The translations under genes were made by a program, and so were the position numbers. From Streptomyces sp. YIM 130001 (lineage in GTDB: Bacteria; Actinomycetota; Actinomycetes; Streptomycetales; Streptomycetaceae): a stretch of DNA of 64,000 nt. The stretch is taken from NCBI RefSeq assembly GCF_003574445.1, contig NZ_KZ984550.1, forward strand, positions 62,001-126,000, given 5' to 3'. Positions 41,796-50,714 of this stretch are shown piece after piece (position 1 is the stretch's first letter; each line of letters begins with the position of its first letter). Below the pieces are notes generated by a model. It was not told where the DNA came from. It ran no database searches and was given only the letters and a program-made list of their open reading frames with translations.

Positions 41796-43529
41796 GTGCC
41801 GCAGGAGCAGAGTGACTGGCTACGGGTGCCGGTGGGGGACGAGGCGCGGCGATGGGCCTCGCGCGGCCGGTGCCGACGGGTGCTTCTCGTGGTGCACAAC
41901 GTGACCTCGGCGACCCGGCTGCTCGACGTACTCCCCTTGTTCCGCGACGACCTGCGGGTGCAGCTGCTCGCCACCTGCACCGGGTCCTCGCCCTTCCAGG
42001 CCGGCACGGCGGAACTCCTGCACGGCCTGGGGATCCCGGTGCTGCCCTGGGAGCAGGCCCTGGCGACCCCGGTCGACCTCGCCATCGCCGCCAGCTTCGG
42101 CGGCCAACTCCCTGAGATATCAGGGGATTTGACCGTTCTGTCGCACGGCGTTGGCTATAATAAGAAGCTGGCGAGCCGGGAGCCGGGAGCCGGGAGCCGG
42201 GAGCCGGGAGCCGGGGTCTTCGGGCTGTCGGAGGAGTGGCTGCTCGCCGGTGGGCGCCCCGTCGCGGATGTCATGGTCCTGTCCCACCCCGAGCAACTCG
42301 CGCGCCTGCGTGCCGCCTGCCCCGAGGCCGCGTCCACCGCGGTGCTCGCCGGTGACCCCTGCTACGACCGCCTGCTCGCCGCCGCGCCGCACCGCGGCCG
42401 CTTCCGCCGCGCCCTCGGCGTACGCCGCGAGCAGCGTCTCGTCCTGATCAACTCCACCTGGAATCCGGAGGCGTTGTTCGGCGACGGAGGCAGCGATGTG
42501 CTGCCTCGCCTGCTGCCCGCGCTGACCGCCGAACTGCCGGCGGACGAGTACCGCGTGGCCGCCGTACTGCACCCCAACATCTGGCACGGCCACGGCCCCG
42601 GACAGATACGCATGTGGCTCGACGGGGCCCGCCGCGCCGGACTCGCCCTCGTGGACCCGCTGCACGACTGGCGCCAGGCGCTGATCGCCGCGGACCTCGT
42701 CCTGGGCGACTTCGGCTCCGTCTCGTACTACGCCGCCGCCCTGCGCACACCCGTACTGCTCGGCGCCACCCACCTGCCGGGGCTCGGCGCCGACTCCCCC
42801 GTCGCCGACTTCGTGCGACGAGCCCCGCGCTTCGACCCGCACGCACCGCTGCGGCCCCAACTCACTCGTGTTCTCACCGCACATGAGCAGGCGCCGGCCG
42901 ACCCTGCCGAGTTCGTCTCGTCCGACCCCGGCCGGTCCGCCGAACTGCTGCGCCGCACCTTCTACTCCCGTATCGGCATACCGGAGCCGGCAGGCCGCGC
43001 CCTCCTGGACCCGCTCCGGACACCCGCGTACGACCCGCCGCGCCGCACAGCGCCGATGCAGGTCGTCACCCAGGTCACCGGCCCGGGCGAAGTCTCGGTC
43101 ACCCGGCACGCGGGCCTCGACGCCGAACCGGTCGCCGGGGGCCAGGCGCACACGGCCGTGCACGAGGACACCCTCGACCCGTCCCACCTCTCGCTCGCCG
43201 ACGTCGTCCTGCGCCACGGCGAACCGGACGACCCCCGCTTCGGCCCGCCGACGCAGTGGGCGGCAGAAGTGCTCGCCCGCCACCGGCACTGCGCACTCGC
43301 CGCATACGTGACGGGCCCCGGCAGCTGCATCGCGGTGTCCCGCGGCCGGGCGCCGCTGCTCCTGACCGCGCGGGAGCAGGACGCGGCCGACCCGGCGGCG
43401 TACGCCTCGGCCCTGCACGCCTGGCTCGCCTCGGGCAAGGAACTCGCCGAACTGGATGGGGTGTTGGCGGTCCGCACCGGGACGGCGGTACACCGGGTCG
43501 AGGTGGCCGAGGAGGTCAGCCGCCGGTAG
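41796..43529 (+). CDS. CDP-glycerol glycerophosphotransferase-like protein
   Basis: The protein has 577 residues with no signal peptide. Sequence blocks LLVVHNVTSATRLLDVLP, LSHGVGYNK, VVLHPNIWHGHG-like and LVLGDFGSVSYYAAALRTPVLLG match the GT-B fold of TagB/TagF-type glycerophosphotransferases of teichoic-acid synthesis. The donor and acceptor are unknown. A 7-bp repeat after the HGVGYNK motif inserts SREPGAG twice. The GTG start follows AAGGGGG. Its 3' end overlaps the convergent STAND gene by 14 bp. The C-terminal third (about 430-577) has no recognised domain. Confidence 0.78.
   Translation: MPQEQSDWLRVPVGDEARRWASRGRCRRVLLVVHNVTSATRLLDVLPLFRDDLRVQLLATCTGSSPFQAGTAELLHGLGIPVLPWEQALATPVDLAIAASFGGQLPEISGDLTVLSHGVGYNKKLASREPGAGSREPGAGVFGLSEEWLLAGGRPVADVMVLSHPEQLARLRAACPEAASTAVLAGDPCYDRLLAAAPHRGRFRRALGVRREQRLVLINSTWNPEALFGDGGSDVLPRLLPALTAELPADEYRVAAVLHPNIWHGHGPGQIRMWLDGARRAGLALVDPLHDWRQALIAADLVLGDFGSVSYYAAALRTPVLLGATHLPGLGADSPVADFVRRAPRFDPHAPLRPQLTRVLTAHEQAPADPAEFVSSDPGRSAELLRRTFYSRIGIPEPAGRALLDPLRTPAYDPPRRTAPMQVVTQVTGPGEVSVTRHAGLDAEPVAGGQAHTAVHEDTLDPSHLSLADVVLRHGEPDDPRFGPPTQWAAEVLARHRHCALAAYVTGPGSCIAVSRGRAPLLLTAREQDAADPAAYASALHAWLASGKELAELDGVLAVRTGTAVHRVEVAEEVSRR
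42173..42214. repeat. Six GAGCCGG heptanucleotide repeats inside a gene
   Basis: Six perfect tandem copies of GAGCCGG lie inside the glycerophosphotransferase-like gene, encoding two SREPGAG heptapeptides. Because 7 is not a multiple of 3, gain or loss of one copy would shift the reading frame. Confidence 0.95.
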
Positions 43530-45669
43530 GCGGCTCAGGCAGGTCCGGACCGCCGACGCAACTGCGCCGCAGGGCCCTGAGATGCGCCACGTGGTACTCG
43601 GCCCGCTCACCCTCCAGGGCCCGGATCGCGTCGTCGGTCAGCAAGACCGCCTGTTCGCGGCGTCCGCTGAAGAAGTACAGCTCGGCCAGGTCCGTCAGGG
43701 TGCGGGCGGCGTTGTACGTCTCGGGTGCCACGCCGTCGCTCTCGCCGCGGAAGAACCGCAGGGCGGACAACAGGAGTTGCTCCGGGTCGTCCCAGGAGCG
43801 CAGCCCGCGCATGGCCTGTCCCGTGCGGGCCCGGCCGCGGTGGCGGTCGAGCAGCGCCCGGAACCGCGGGAGGTCGGCGGCGCCCTCGTCGCCGGGGCCG
43901 ATCCCGTCGAGGATGCGGCCCGCCGCCACGAACAGTTCGTCGGCGTCCTCGTAGCGCCACTGAACGAGCCTGAGCCGGCCGAGCGTCTCGGTGGCGGTGG
44001 CGCGGCCGCGCAGATGACCGGCATGCTCCTCGGCGGCGAGCGCGGACCGCGCGGCCGCCTCTGCCGCCGAGTACTCCCGCATCTCGATCAGCGCGGACGC
44101 CAGGAAGGTGTACATCCGCCCGGCCATCCGGGTGTTGGGGCAGACGTCCTCGGCCACCTCGACGCCGGCGCGCAGTGCGGGCAGCATCTGTTCGTGCCGC
44201 CCGTCCTTGAGCTGGATCGGCCACAGTCCCTGGACCAGGACGCAGGCCGTGTCCCCGAGTGCGTACTCCCGGGCGGCGAGCACCGCCTGTACGGCGCCGT
44301 CGAGTTCGGCGCCGAGGGCCGCGAGTGCGGCGCCGGGGTCCGCGTAACGGCCGGGGGCGGGCGCCTGGGTGGCGCCGATCTGCCAGCGCTGCGACAGAGC
44401 CGCGGTGCCCGCGTCCACCGCCAGGTCGACGTACCAGCGCACGGTCCGCTCCACGGCCCTCAGGCAGCCGGCGACGCGCTCCTCGCGCATCGCGGCCTCC
44501 TCGGCGTGCCGGCGTACGGCCGGCGGGTGGCGGTAGCCGGCGACGGGGTCGCCCTCGAGCAGGCCGCGCCCTGCCAACTCCTCGAGAGCCAGGGCGGCTT
44601 CGTCCTCGCCGATCTGCGCCGCGGCGGCAGCGGGGCCGGACCGTAGGGCCGGCCAAGGCCACAGAGCGCACCGCCGGTGCAGCCGGGCGACGTCCGGGTC
44701 GAGGGCCCGGTAGGCGCGGTCGGCCGCGGCGTGCAGCGGGTCGTCGGGGGTCACGGTGCGGGCCTCCTCGTCGGGGGGTGCGGTGACGAGCCCGGCGCCG
44801 ACGAGTCGGATGGCCCGCGGGCGGCCCCCGCAGCGTTCCAGCTCCACATCGACGCCGTCGCCGAGCGCGTCCACGGCCTGCTTGCCCGCCACTCGGGTCA
44901 GCAGCCGCAGGGCATTGCGCGGCGCGAGCGGCTCCACCTCGACGGACGCGGCGTCGAGGCCGACGAGCGGCCGCCGGGCGACCACGACGGTGAACACGCT
45001 CGGCGACGCGGTGAGCAGCGGCCGCACCTGGGCCGCCGAGCGGGCGTGGTCAAGCACGACGAGCATGCGCCGGCCGGCCACCAACTCGGCGAATTCCGCC
45101 TCGCGTCGGGCAGGAACGGCGGCGATGCGCTGCTCCGGTACGCCCAGCGTCACCAGAGCCTGCCGCAGAGCCGCGGAGGCGTCGGGGTCGCTGCGCAGAT
45201 CGACGTAGAGACACCCGTCGGGAAAGCGCCGCGCCTCGCTCCGGCCGAACTCCACTGCGAGCCCGGTCGTGCCGATACCGGGCGGACCGTGCAGCAGTGC
45301 GGCACGGGGGTGGGTACCGGGGCGGCGTCCCGCCTCCTTGGCCAGGCGCCTCAGCGGGGCGCGATGATTCTCGAAGTACGGCGTTCCGGGTGGCAGTCGA
45401 GGTGTACGGGAGGCCGTCGGCGGGGTGAGGGTGGAGCGGGTCATGGCCATGATGTGGGCGAGCCGCAGCGCCGTCTCGGGGTCCTCCCGCGCCTGGTCGC
45501 ACAGGACTTGGACCAGTGGGCCCCAGTCGGTGCCGCTGTCGGGGGCACGCTCCTCGAGGCCGACCAGGCCGCCGAGCAGGTTGACCAGGCGGCGGCCCGC
45601 CTCGGACGCCATGCCCGTGCCCATGGCGGACGCCATCGTGGTGACCGCCGACATCGTGATGGGTTCCAC
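43516..45669 (-). CDS. STAND-type NTPase/TPR protein with altered P-loop
   Basis: The protein has 717 residues. An NB-ARC-like domain begins around residue 100 (Walker A region LLHGPPGIGTTGLAVEFG, Walker B RMLVVLDHA), with winged-helix-like residues to about 380 and TPR-like helical repeats from about 480 to the end. The Walker A lysine is replaced by Thr (GIGTT), so ATP binding may be weak or lost. Such proteins act as signal-driven scaffolds or regulators. The GTG at 45669 has GGGGAGGGG upstream. It overlaps the convergent gene at its 3' end. Confidence 0.78.
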   Translation of the reverse strand: MEPITMSAVTTMASAMGTGMASEAGRRLVNLLGGLVGLEERAPDSGTDWGPLVQVLCDQAREDPETALRLAHIMAMTRSTLTPPTASRTPRLPPGTPYFENHRAPLRRLAKEAGRRPGTHPRAALLHGPPGIGTTGLAVEFGRSEARRFPDGCLYVDLRSDPDASAALRQALVTLGVPEQRIAAVPARREAEFAELVAGRRMLVVLDHARSAAQVRPLLTASPSVFTVVVARRPLVGLDAASVEVEPLAPRNALRLLTRVAGKQAVDALGDGVDVELERCGGRPRAIRLVGAGLVTAPPDEEARTVTPDDPLHAAADRAYRALDPDVARLHRRCALWPWPALRSGPAAAAAQIGEDEAALALEELAGRGLLEGDPVAGYRHPPAVRRHAEEAAMREERVAGCLRAVERTVRWYVDLAVDAGTAALSQRWQIGATQAPAPGRYADPGAALAALGAELDGAVQAVLAAREYALGDTACVLVQGLWPIQLKDGRHEQMLPALRAGVEVAEDVCPNTRMAGRMYTFLASALIEMREYSAAEAAARSALAAEEHAGHLRGRATATETLGRLRLVQWRYEDADELFVAAGRILDGIGPGDEGAADLPRFRALLDRHRGRARTGQAMRGLRSWDDPEQLLLSALRFFRGESDGVAPETYNAARTLTDLAELYFFSGRREQAVLLTDDAIRALEGERAEYHVAHLRALRRSCVGGPDLPEPPTGG

Positions 45670-45742
45670 CGGGTCCCCTCCCCGTTCCGGACTGTGGATC
45701 AACCGTATCGGCCGTACTCCGGCTCCGCCCCGCCGTTCGCGG

Positions 45743-46744
45743 TCAACGGGCGGGGGTGGCCCCCGTGTTGGCGCGCAGCAGGGCCGCGCCGAGCGGGGTG
45801 AGGGTGTGCAGGACCGAGTGGGTGTGCCGGTGACTGACCAGCAGGCCGGCGTCGCGCAGCGAAGCGGCGTGCTGACTGGCGGAGGATGCGGAGACACCGA
45901 GGGCGCGGGCGATCTCTCCGGTGGTGGCGCCCACGGCGGTGGTACGCAGCACCGCCGCACGGGTGCGGCCGAGGAGGGCGGCGAGCGAGGCGCCGGAGCC
46001 GAGGTCGCCGGGCAGCGTGGAGGGGTGCGGTTCGTGCCGCAGGGAGTAGATCAGTACGGGCTCGAGGGCCGTGTCGCCGAACGTCACCGGGTTGCCCCAG
46101 CAGAAGTACGAGGGGACGAGGAGGAGCCCGCGGCCGTTCAGATACAGATCGCGGTCCTCGGGATAGCGGGTGTGCAGTACGGGGCGTCGCCAGCGCAGGT
46201 CGGGGCCGAGGTCCCCGAGCAACGCCTCGGTGCCGCCGTCGAGCACGGCGCGGGCGCGCACCGAGCGTTCGGCCTCGATCCTGGCGCGGACGGCGTCGCG
46301 GTGCGGGGCGATGGCCAGGTCGTGGTAGCGGCGCAGGGCGTGCACCAGGTCCCGGCGCAGGTCCGGTTCGGCGAGCCGCGGCGCCCAGGCCGGGGCGCCG
46401 CAGGTGCGGTCGAGGATGCCGATCTCGTCCCGTACGCGCTGCTCCGGGGTGGCGAGGACCGCCTCGAGTCCCGCGTCGAGACCGTCGACGGCCTCGGGCG
46501 GGGTGAGGAAGTCGGGGAAGTACGCGGCGCGCGGTATCAGCGGCAGCAGCATCGTCCGCAGGGTGCGGACCAGTCCGGCGTCGTGCAGCCGGGCGCGGGT
46601 TCCGCGGTACCAGTCTGCGTAGGCCCAGCGTCCGTGGCGGGTCTGCATGCGGTGCAGGCTCGCGCAGATCTCCCAGAGCGGGTCGGGCGCGGAGGCGATC
46701 CGCGTGCGGGCCAGGTCGGCATCGGTGAAGTGGATGCGGAGCAT
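45743..46744 (-). CDS. ArsR-type winged-helix regulator (DUF5937-like N-terminus)
   Basis: The protein has 333 residues. A roughly 220-residue N-terminal ligand-like domain (begins MLRIHFTDADLARTRIAS, has WEICASLHRM) precedes a C-terminal winged helix (TTGEIARALGVSASSASQHAASLRDAGLL), the layout of the streptomycete DUF5937/ArsR group. The ligand is unknown. It sits 73 bp upstream of the STAND gene in the same direction and may regulate or be co-transcribed with it. Confidence 0.85.
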   Translation of the reverse strand: MLRIHFTDADLARTRIASAPDPLWEICASLHRMQTRHGRWAYADWYRGTRARLHDAGLVRTLRTMLLPLIPRAAYFPDFLTPPEAVDGLDAGLEAVLATPEQRVRDEIGILDRTCGAPAWAPRLAEPDLRRDLVHALRRYHDLAIAPHRDAVRARIEAERSVRARAVLDGGTEALLGDLGPDLRWRRPVLHTRYPEDRDLYLNGRGLLLVPSYFCWGNPVTFGDTALEPVLIYSLRHEPHPSTLPGDLGSGASLAALLGRTRAAVLRTTAVGATTGEIARALGVSASSASQHAASLRDAGLLVSHRHTHSVLHTLTPLGAALLRANTGATPAR

Positions 46745-47071
46745 TGGATTCCCCCCAGCGGCCCGGGCTTTTCAGGCGAGTTCGGAAGCCCTGGCATCGC
46801 CATGGTCGCGTCAAGGAAGCTCTGGTGCAAAGCGGCGCGGGGGACGCGCACCGGGATGTTCTCGCCCGCTACGGGCTTTCCGGGCTTTCGCGCGAACAGG
46901 GGCGTTCTGTAAGGGAGTTGAGTTATCCCGAGGCGTCGGTCCGAGCTCCGTGGGTGGCACGACCGGGTACGGCTCCGCCCGACGAGAGAACTACTCGTCC
47001 TGGTAGGCCACTTGATCGGCGAGGACGGATCGGCCGGATCCATTGCCCCGTTCGGCACGACCGACCACGAC
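46745..47071. other. 327-bp spacer
   Basis: It separates the divergent DUF5937-type regulator and the small hypothetical gene and must carry both promoters. Short GC-rich repeats (CGGGCTTTC twice near 46875-46890) are the only pattern seen. Confidence 0.5.
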
Positions 47072-47326
47072 ATGGCCACATCCACGGCGCTGACGGAACG
47101 CCTCTACGCCATCCGGGCCGGCACCCCGGACGAGGAGATCGCGGCGCTGATCGACGATCCGGCCGCGCACCTGGAACCGCTGCCGACGCGGCTGACCGGG
47201 CCCGCCCCGCTCGACGAACAAGCCGCAGCGCTGGTGAACCAGCTGGGCGAACAGACGCTCAGGCCCGTGCAACACCACGTGCTGCGCCAAGTCCAGGAGC
47301 ACCTCGTCCGGCCCGACGAGACCTGA
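47072..47326 (+). CDS. Small hypothetical protein
   Basis: The protein has 84 residues, mostly helical (ALTERLYAIRAGTPDEEIAALI, then EQAAALVNQLGEQTLRPVQHHVL), acidic, with no cysteines or membrane segment. ATG 47072 is the most natural start although no good ribosome site precedes it; the frame is open from TTG 47012. Third-position G/C bias supports coding. I do not recognise it. Confidence 0.6.
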   Translation: MATSTALTERLYAIRAGTPDEEIAALIDDPAAHLEPLPTRLTGPAPLDEQAAALVNQLGEQTLRPVQHHVLRQVQEHLVRPDET

Positions 47327-47401
47327 CTGCCTCGCCCTGCGCCAGGGCCGGCCGGCCGCCGGCCGCCCCTGAAGCGCGGCGGCCGCAGCCCGGTGTCCGC
47401 A

Positions 47402-48997
47402 TCAGCGGGTGAGGAGCAGCGCGTCGCCCACCGCCCGTTCGGCTCCGTCCGACGGTGAGTTGATCAGTTCGCCGTCGACGGCCATGCCGACCGAGCCGCC
47501 GCCGTCCAAGGCCATCGCCTGCTCGGCACCGAGCGATTTCATCAGCTGCGCCGCCTCGTCGAGGCCGAATCCGTCGCTGTAGCCGGGCTGGCGGCCGTCC
47601 GCGGCGGCCAGGATCAGACGGCCGCGTGCGTCGACACCGATCAGCATGCGCGGATTGCGCTTGAGGCCCCAGGTGTAGGCGAACGACGGGTCACCGATCC
47701 GCTCGATGCCGTCGGCGCCGTAGTTGACGGCGACCCGGCCGTCGCGCAACAGCTGCGGTCCGCCGTTGACGATCGCGTCGTCCTTGCCGAGCCGGACGGT
47801 GCGTCCGCGTTCGTCGAGGATCCGCTCGCGTACGGACACGTCCTCGCCCTCGCCGGCGTGGTCGCGCAACCAGTCGGCGCCCTTGCCGACACCCGCGAGC
47901 ACACTGCCGCCGGCCGGCACCGGACCGCCGCGCGGCCGCAGTTCGCGCACCGCGCCGTCCGCACCGAGCACCGCCTCGACGCCGTCGCCGGCCGGGGTCT
48001 CGGCGCCGAGTTCGTCGGTGAACTTCACGATCTCGTCGGGGTCGGTGCAGGTCACGTCATGTTGCGGGCGCTGGGTGGGGCTGTCGCCGCCGACGCCGCC
48101 GCAGTTGCGGACCAGGCCGGGGATGCGGTTCACGCCGTCCACGGTCTCGGTGGCGCCCGAGGCGCGCACCTTCAGATCCGTGTCGAGCTTCTTGAACTCG
48201 GGCCGCAGACCGTCCCCGCGCAACACCGCCGCGATCCGACCGCCGGTGGCCGCGCTCTGCAACTCCCCGTCGTACGCGGCGATTCCGGCAGCGGCGCCGG
48301 GGACGCCGTCCTCGGGTTCCATGACGAAGAAGCCGGCGTTGACGGCGAGCAGGGCGTCCGCCTCGCGCGCCATGTCGGTGACGTTCTCGCGTCCGGCGAC
48401 CGCGGTGCCGTAACTCGCCTTCAGGGCACCGCCGTAGCGCTTCGGGTCGACGACGGCGACGGCGACCTGCGCGGTGCCGGTGCCGCGAGTGCCGTCCGCC
48501 CCGGTCCACTCGGCGACGGCGTCGAACCCGTCGGCGGCCAGTTCGTCACGCCGTGCGTCGGCCTGGGCCCGGGTGTCGTACTCCCCCACTCTGACCCGTA
48601 CGCCGAGCAGTCCGCTGCGGTCGGCGCCCTTGGGCCAAGTGACCTTCTCCGTACGGGGTTTCGCACCCGACTGCCGCAGCCGGTCGGCGAGCGCGGCAGC
48701 ATCGCCCGCGTCGGCGAGGTGCGCGCCCTCCGTCCGCACGGTGACGGTCCACCGGTCGGCTCCCGGCCGTCCGGCGACGGTGCCGCGGTACAGGTCGACG
48801 CCCGCGGCGAGCCGTTCGTGGTCCCAGTCGGAGAGCGGACGCGGCACGGCGCCGCCGTGCGGATCCGGCGCGGCCGCGGCGCCCGGGGCGAGGACGGCGG
48901 TGGCGGCCACGGCGGCCGCCGCGACATGAACAGCCGTACGGGCCAGGGCACTTCGGCGACGACGGGCGGGGACCGGACGACGGTCGGCGGCACTCAT
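47402..48997 (-). CDS. Secreted SPOR/phosphodiester glycosidase-domain protein
   Basis: The protein has 531 residues. A signal peptide with an Arg-rich n-region (residues 1-45, ending ...GAAAAP) is followed by an SPOR-like segment (about 115-165, GVRVRVGEYDTRAQADARRDEL), suggesting peptidoglycan contact. The C-terminal NAGPA-type domain shows LLAVNAGFFVM, AIVNGGPQLLRDG and LDGGGSVGMAVDG. That domain cleaves phosphodiester-linked sugars or acts on wall glycopolymers. ATG 48997 is chosen over GTG 49003 because GAGGAG lies 5 bp upstream of it. Single gene. Confidence 0.86.
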   Translation of the reverse strand: MSAADRRPVPARRRRSALARTAVHVAAAAVAATAVLAPGAAAAPDPHGGAVPRPLSDWDHERLAAGVDLYRGTVAGRPGADRWTVTVRTEGAHLADAGDAAALADRLRQSGAKPRTEKVTWPKGADRSGLLGVRVRVGEYDTRAQADARRDELAADGFDAVAEWTGADGTRGTGTAQVAVAVVDPKRYGGALKASYGTAVAGRENVTDMAREADALLAVNAGFFVMEPEDGVPGAAAGIAAYDGELQSAATGGRIAAVLRGDGLRPEFKKLDTDLKVRASGATETVDGVNRIPGLVRNCGGVGGDSPTQRPQHDVTCTDPDEIVKFTDELGAETPAGDGVEAVLGADGAVRELRPRGGPVPAGGSVLAGVGKGADWLRDHAGEGEDVSVRERILDERGRTVRLGKDDAIVNGGPQLLRDGRVAVNYGADGIERIGDPSFAYTWGLKRNPRMLIGVDARGRLILAAADGRQPGYSDGFGLDEAAQLMKSLGAEQAMALDGGGSVGMAVDGELINSPSDGAERAVGDALLLTR

Positions 48998-49183
48998 GGA
49001 CACTCCTCGGTCGCGTGACGATACGCGGCACCCCTGTGCGGGCCGCCCACGTGGATCGGTGACACAGCGCTCAGAGCGAACGCGAGCCGCCGGACGCTAG
49101 TTCATCCCCGGGGTGAAGACAAGAAGTCGCCCGGCCCAACTCCGTATCCGCCGGTGCGTCGAAGCAGAGCGCTCCCCGATTGC

Positions 49184-49222
49184 TTCCTTAGGGGTCCTAG
49201 GTTATAACTAGAGCCCCTAGGA
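49184..49222. promoter_or_regulatory. Near-palindromic operator of the TetR gene
   Basis: Around the TTATAA centre, CCTTAGGGG-TC-CTAGG and CTAG-AG-CCCCTAGG form an inverted repeat with two single-base offsets, 17 bp upstream of the TetR start. A -10-like TATAAC lies in its centre. It fits autorepression by the TetR dimer. Confidence 0.65.
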
Positions 49223-49238
49223 ACGGCGAGGAGAACGT

Positions 49239-49835
49239 ATGGCACGGGCCGGATTGACTGCGGAACGGGTGACGCTCGCGGGCGCCGAACTGGCCGACGA
49301 GGCCGGGCTCGACCAGGTGACCATGTCGCAGCTGGCCCGCCGCCTCGGCGTGAAGGACGCGAGCCTGTACACGCACGTCCGCGGCCTGGAGGACCTGCGC
49401 GGCCGGATCTCCCTGCTGGCAGCCGACGAGAAGACCTTGGCGATCGCGGAGGCGACCGCCGGCAGATCGGGCAAGGACGCACTGTTCGCGTACGCCGACG
49501 CCTGGCGGGAGTACGCCCATCGGTATCCGGGCCGCTACCTGGCGACGCAGACCCCGATCCGTATCGACCCGGCACTGGTCGCCGACGCACCCGGCCCGCG
49601 GCGCGCGGTCGAGCTGACGTACGGCATGCTCCGCGGCTACGGACTGTCCGAGCCCGATCTGACCGACGCGGTCCGCCTGCTGCGCAGCACGTTCCACGGG
49701 TTCGTCGCCCTGGAGGCCGCCGGCGGGTTCGCGCACGCGCGCACGCCGGAGCAGTCCTGGGTCCGTGCCCTCGACGCCCTGCACACGCTCCTCGAGCACT
49801 GGCCCCCGGCCCGAGAAGAAGGAGAGACCCCATGA
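49239..49835 (+). CDS. TetR-family transcriptional regulator
   Basis: The protein has 198 residues. The N-terminal HTH (LDQVTMSQLARRLGVKDASLYTHVRGLEDLR) matches TetR/AcrR proteins with a C-terminal TetR_C/WHG-type ligand domain. It probably represses itself and the downstream hydrolase, and is released by an unknown ligand. GGAGAACGT gives the ribosome site before ATG 49239. Its stop overlaps the hydrolase start (ATGA). Confidence 0.92.
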   Translation: MARAGLTAERVTLAGAELADEAGLDQVTMSQLARRLGVKDASLYTHVRGLEDLRGRISLLAADEKTLAIAEATAGRSGKDALFAYADAWREYAHRYPGRYLATQTPIRIDPALVADAPGPRRAVELTYGMLRGYGLSEPDLTDAVRLLRSTFHGFVALEAAGGFAHARTPEQSWVRALDALHTLLEHWPPAREEGETP

Positions 49836-50671
49836 CCGAGTCGAGCCGCCTGCGCGTGAACGGCGCGACCCTGCACCACGAAGTACGCGGCCAGGGCCCG
49901 CTCCTGCTGCTGATTCCCGGCGGCGCCGGCGACTCCGCCTCGTACGACGGGATCGCGGACGATCTGGCCGCCGACTACACGGTCGCGACCTATGATCCGC
50001 GCGGCATGTCCCGCAGTCCGTTGGACGACCCCGAGGCCGAGCAGCAGGTCGCCCAGCACGCGGACGACGCGTTCCGGATGCTGGAACTCCTCTCGCCCCA
50101 CCGGCCGGCCCGGGTGTTCGGCGCCAGCTCCGGAGCGATCGCCGCACTGCATCTGCTCACCGCCCACCCCGAACGCATCGCACGCGTCGTCGTGCACGAG
50201 CCACCGGTGGTGGAGGTCCTGCCGGACGCCGCCGAACACCGGGCGCTGATCGCACGGGTACAGGAGACCTTCCGGACGGAGGGTCTGATGCCGGCGATGA
50301 CGCTCTTCGCAGCGGGACTGACGAAGGGCGACGACAGCGGCAGCGATGCCCCTGCCCCGGAGCCCGACCTCCGGCTCCCGCCCCAGGCGGCCGCGCGCGT
50401 CGAGCGGACGATGGCCAACCTGCCCTACTTCGTGAGCCGCATCGTGCCCGCCTTCATGTCCTACGCCCCGGACATCCGGCGGCTGCAGGCGCTGGCGGAC
50501 CGGCTGGTGACGGCCGGCGGGCAGGAGTCGCGCGGCGAACTCCCTTACCGTGCGGCCGACTTCCTGGCCGAGCGCCTCGGCACCGGGCTCGTGCACTTCC
50601 CCGGCGGCCACACCGGCCTGACCACCCACCCGGCCGGGTTCACCGAACTCCTGCGGAAGGCCTTCCGGTAG
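49832..50671 (+). CDS. Alpha/beta hydrolase
   Basis: The protein has 279 residues. The oxyanion segment LLLIPGGAGDSASYD, the nucleophile elbow GASSGA (Ser) and the late His in FPGGHTGL complete the alpha/beta-hydrolase pattern. It cleaves an ester, lactone or related bond; the substrate is unknown. It is coupled to the TetR gene by a 4-bp overlap, so the pair is probably an inducible detoxification or catabolic unit. Confidence 0.9.
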   Translation: MTESSRLRVNGATLHHEVRGQGPLLLLIPGGAGDSASYDGIADDLAADYTVATYDPRGMSRSPLDDPEAEQQVAQHADDAFRMLELLSPHRPARVFGASSGAIAALHLLTAHPERIARVVVHEPPVVEVLPDAAEHRALIARVQETFRTEGLMPAMTLFAAGLTKGDDSGSDAPAPEPDLRLPPQAAARVERTMANLPYFVSRIVPAFMSYAPDIRRLQALADRLVTAGGQESRGELPYRAADFLAERLGTGLVHFPGGHTGLTTHPAGFTELLRKAFR

Positions 50672-50714
50672 ACGGCTGCCCGGCCGCGGGCGGGTTCCGC
50701 GCGGCGCACGGACG

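Noticed and set aside
42173..42214. Sequencing or assembly artefact at the GAGCCGG repeat
   Set aside because: The reading frame stays open across it and the downstream protein is conserved, so the sequence is likely right, although long reads would confirm copy number.
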